Assembly (NCBI GenBank): GCA_020854105.1
Contig: JADZGB010000027.1
Span: 97,998 to 161,997, forward strand
Direction of reading: 5' to 3'
Source of the DNA: Burkholderiales bacterium
GTDB taxonomy: Bacteria; Pseudomonadota; Gammaproteobacteria; Burkholderiales; SHXO01
DNA length: 64,000 nucleotides
Shown here piece after piece: positions 62,289 through 64,000 of the stretch (the first letter of the stretch is position 1; every line of letters starts with the position of its first letter). A model generated the notes under the pieces. It made no database searches. It saw only the letters and a program-made list of their open reading frames with translations, and was not told the origin of the DNA. A program made the position numbers and the translations under genes.

Positions 62289-62657
62289 TCAGTTCGCCGG
62301 CAGCGCCTTGATGTAGTCCGCGAGCGCCTGGATCTCGTACTCCTTGAGCTGCTTCTTGAACCCGGGCATCGGCGACTTGCCATTGGCGATCTGCTTCGCG
62401 ACCTGCTCGTGCGACTTGTCGGTGCCGCCGAGCTTGGGGCCGTCCGCCTGGCGCATGCCGTATCCCTGGTGACACCAGCTGCACTTCTGCGAGAACAGCT
62501 TCTTGATGTCGAGGTTGTGCTCGGCATACTTCTCGTTGACCATCTGCACGGCGGGCGCGATGGCGGTGTCGATGTCCTGGGCAAGTGCGGCGGTCCCTGT
62601 CCCCGCTGCGATCGATACGATCGCGGCGAGCAGCACGCTCTTCGATGTCATTCTCAT
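62289..62657 (-). CDS. Cytochrome c5-like protein
   Basis: 122 aa. A signal peptide (1-~28, ending AALAQD) precedes one haem-binding motif, CSWCHQGYG, and a likely axial Met in KSPMPGFKK. The C-terminal helix is EIQALADYIKALPAN. It is a soluble periplasmic monohaem cytochrome, probably an electron acceptor for the PQQ dehydrogenase upstream. AGGAG precedes ATG 62657. A paralogue lies at 62805. Confidence 0.9.
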   Translation of the reverse strand: MRMTSKSVLLAAIVSIAAGTGTAALAQDIDTAIAPAVQMVNEKYAEHNLDIKKLFSQKCSWCHQGYGMRQADGPKLGGTDKSHEQVAKQIANGKSPMPGFKKQLKEYEIQALADYIKALPAN

Positions 62658-62804
62658 CTCTCCTGACTTCACTCCGTCCTGTGGCGTGGGCAGCCTGCCC
62701 GGCGGGGATCCCCGCCGGGCAGGCGCGGAGCGACCCACGTAGACCTGAAACGCGGAGCACGCTTGGCAGTTTACACCCCGACCGGGAAAACCGGCCGGAC
62801 GGAC

Positions 62805-63158
62805 TCAGTTGGCGGGAAGCGCCTTGATGTAGTCGGTGAGCGCCTGGATCTCCGCCTCCGACAACAGCTTCTTGTATGCCGGCATGGCGCCGGACTTGCC
62901 GTTCGAGATGCGCTCGTACACGCCCTTCGCCGAGAGCATCGTGCCGGCCAGCTTCGGCCCCTTGCCCAACTCCATGCCGAAACCGGCGTGACACCAGGTG
63001 CAGTTCTTCGCGAACAGCTTCTTGGGGTCGAGGTCCGCCGCCACGGGCGCGTTCTGCGATTCCGCGGGCGCGGGTTGCGGTTCGGTGTTTGCCTTGCTCC
63101 CGGGCGATGCGAGAAGGATCGTGCCGGCGGCGAGGAATAGCGTCGAGATGGCTTTCAT
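62805..63158 (-). CDS. Cytochrome c5-like protein, paralogue
   Basis: 117 aa. A signal peptide (1-~24) and a short Pro/Ala/Glu linker precede CTWCHAGFG, axial Met in GAMPAYKK and the C-terminal EIQALTDYIKALPAN. Nearly the same C-terminus as the cytochrome at 62289 shows a tandem duplication. It lies 93 bases after the PQQ dehydrogenase stop, so it is likely the dedicated electron acceptor. Confidence 0.9.
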   Translation of the reverse strand: MKAISTLFLAAGTILLASPGSKANTEPQPAPAESQNAPVAADLDPKKLFAKNCTWCHAGFGMELGKGPKLAGTMLSAKGVYERISNGKSGAMPAYKKLLSEAEIQALTDYIKALPAN

Positions 63159-63251
63159 AGCGAAATCTCGTTCGAGCGGACAAACGAACAGGGCGGAGGA
63201 TTCCCTCCGCCCCGCATGGGACTGACGGCAACCGCGAAGGCTGCCGCCTGC

Positions 63252-64000
63252 TTACTTCACCGAGAAGACCAGCAGCTGGCCGTTGTCGGTGGGCATGCTG
63301 GCAAACGGTTCACCGAACAGCGGCGCGTAGTTGCCGGCAACGTGACTGCCCCAGCCCGTCACGACGGCGACGTACTGCTTGCCCTTGGCGGTGTAGGAGA
63401 TCACGCCGCCGTGGTGGCCCACGCCGTTGTTGTGCTGCCACAGCTTGTTGCCGTTGTCTGCGTCCAGCGCGTAGAAGGTTCCGTCGGCACCCGGCACGAA
63501 CACCAGACCGCCCTTGGTCGAGAGCAGCGAGGCGAGCGGCGGGTACTTCATCTCGACTTCCCACTTCTTCTTGCTGGTGATCGGATCGAAGGCCTGCACC
63601 GTGCCGAAGGCCTGGCGACCCTGCGGATGCTTCACCGTCCACGAGGCGCCGAAGTAGGCCTGGCCGGAGAAGTCGTCCGGACGATCCACTTTCTGCACTT
63701 CGATGTCGAAGCACCACTCCTGACTGACCTTGTAGAACAGCCCGGTGTTCGGATTGTAGCTGCCGGTGTTCCACGAGATCGCGCCGTCGATGGCCGGGCA
63801 CACGTCGGCGTGCTTGCCGAGCGGAAGTTCGCGGCGACCGATCAGCTCACCCGTCTTGGCATTGACACCCTGGATGTAGTTGAAGGTCTTGCCGATCATG
63901 TACGCGTTCTCGACCTTGAGCTTCTGCTCGCCCTGGGTCATGCCCGGGTCGGCGTTGTACACGAATATGATGCCGCCCTTGTTCGGGTGGATCATGTAGC
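63252..64000 (-). CDS. PQQ-dependent dehydrogenase, C-terminal part
   Basis: The last ~249 codons of a quinoprotein that begins right of the window (frame open at 64000). Visible propeller segments include NAKTGELIGRRELPLGKHAD, SWNTGSYNPNTGLFYKVSQE and DADNGNKLWQHNNGVGHHGG, ending DNGQLLVFSVK. The catalytic Asp region is partly outside, so substrate and metal type cannot be judged. With the two cytochromes downstream it forms an electron-transfer operon. Confidence 0.88.
   Translation of the reverse strand, partial: YMIHPNKGGIIFVYNADPGMTQGEQKLKVENAYMIGKTFNYIQGVNAKTGELIGRRELPLGKHADVCPAIDGAISWNTGSYNPNTGLFYKVSQEWCFDIEVQKVDRPDDFSGQAYFGASWTVKHPQGRQAFGTVQAFDPITSKKKWEVEMKYPPLASLLSTKGGLVFVPGADGTFYALDADNGNKLWQHNNGVGHHGGVISYTAKGKQYVAVVTGWGSHVAGNYAPLFGEPFASMPTDNGQLLVFSVK

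Overview
The window is high-GC DNA with dense gene packing, strong G/C third-position bias and AGGAG-type ribosome sites. Gene content (queG, LpoB/YcfL/COG3014 lipoproteins, a Tad pilus locus, glcDEF glycolate oxidase, PQQ dehydrogenases with cytochromes c) suggests a chromosome segment of an environmental betaproteobacterium. This assignment is an inference from gene content. Both ends cut genes: a TPR protein at the left and a PQQ dehydrogenase at the right. No rRNA, tRNA, CRISPR array, phage or intact insertion sequence was seen.

Layout. 0-1.4 kb: TPR fragment and an LtnD-like dehydrogenase. 1.8-8.4 kb: a VpsR-like sigma54 activator, a coiled-coil/beta-barrel outer membrane protein, three small secreted proteins, a periplasmic C39-type peptidase and a very Gly-rich secreted protein. 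I read this as a Fap-like functional-amyloid or fibre-export locus with an unusual substrate, and it is the main discovery candidate. 8.7-14.1 kb: hydrolase, enolase-superfamily enzyme, M20 amidohydrolase, queG. 14.2-16.8 kb: LpoB, YcfL-like and COG3014 lipoproteins. 16.9-18.1 kb: TonB-receptor remnant and a PepSY protein.

18.4-32.4 kb: a complete-looking Tad (Flp) pilus locus in two convergent halves. One half holds pilin, prepilin peptidase, TadE-like protein, CpaB and a PglL/Wzy-type ligase. The other holds a LuxR-type regulator, secretin, TPR protein, lipoprotein, TadZ, TadA, TadB, TadC and DUF192. 32.8-41.2 kb: a TonB receptor, a sensor kinase/regulator pair, a candidate small RNA, a cupredoxin-like protein, a Tat Rieske protein and a PQQ dehydrogenase. 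Several promoters here carry a shared palindrome, CGGGAA-N3-TTCCCG. I infer one regulated periplasmic oxidation module.

41.5-49.9 kb: a broken aidB-like acyl-CoA dehydrogenase and a glycolate/glycerate operon (hyi, glycerate kinase, glcD, glcE, glcF) whose gaps are filled with palindromic repeat elements. 50.4-55.2 kb: secreted hypothetical protein, MoxR/CoxE-type pair, GspE-like ATPase. 55.3-64 kb: an ammonium transporter with a visible sigma54 promoter and NtrC-like box, a DUF2868/GTPase pair, an acyltransferase-like protein, SDR, Nudix hydrolase, two paralogous cytochromes c and the C-terminal part of a second PQQ dehydrogenase.

Two dispersed repeat families occur throughout. One is a hairpin of the type CATCCCGGCG(A/C)AAGCCGGGATCC. 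The other is a CCACAGAGGACACAGAG palindromic element.
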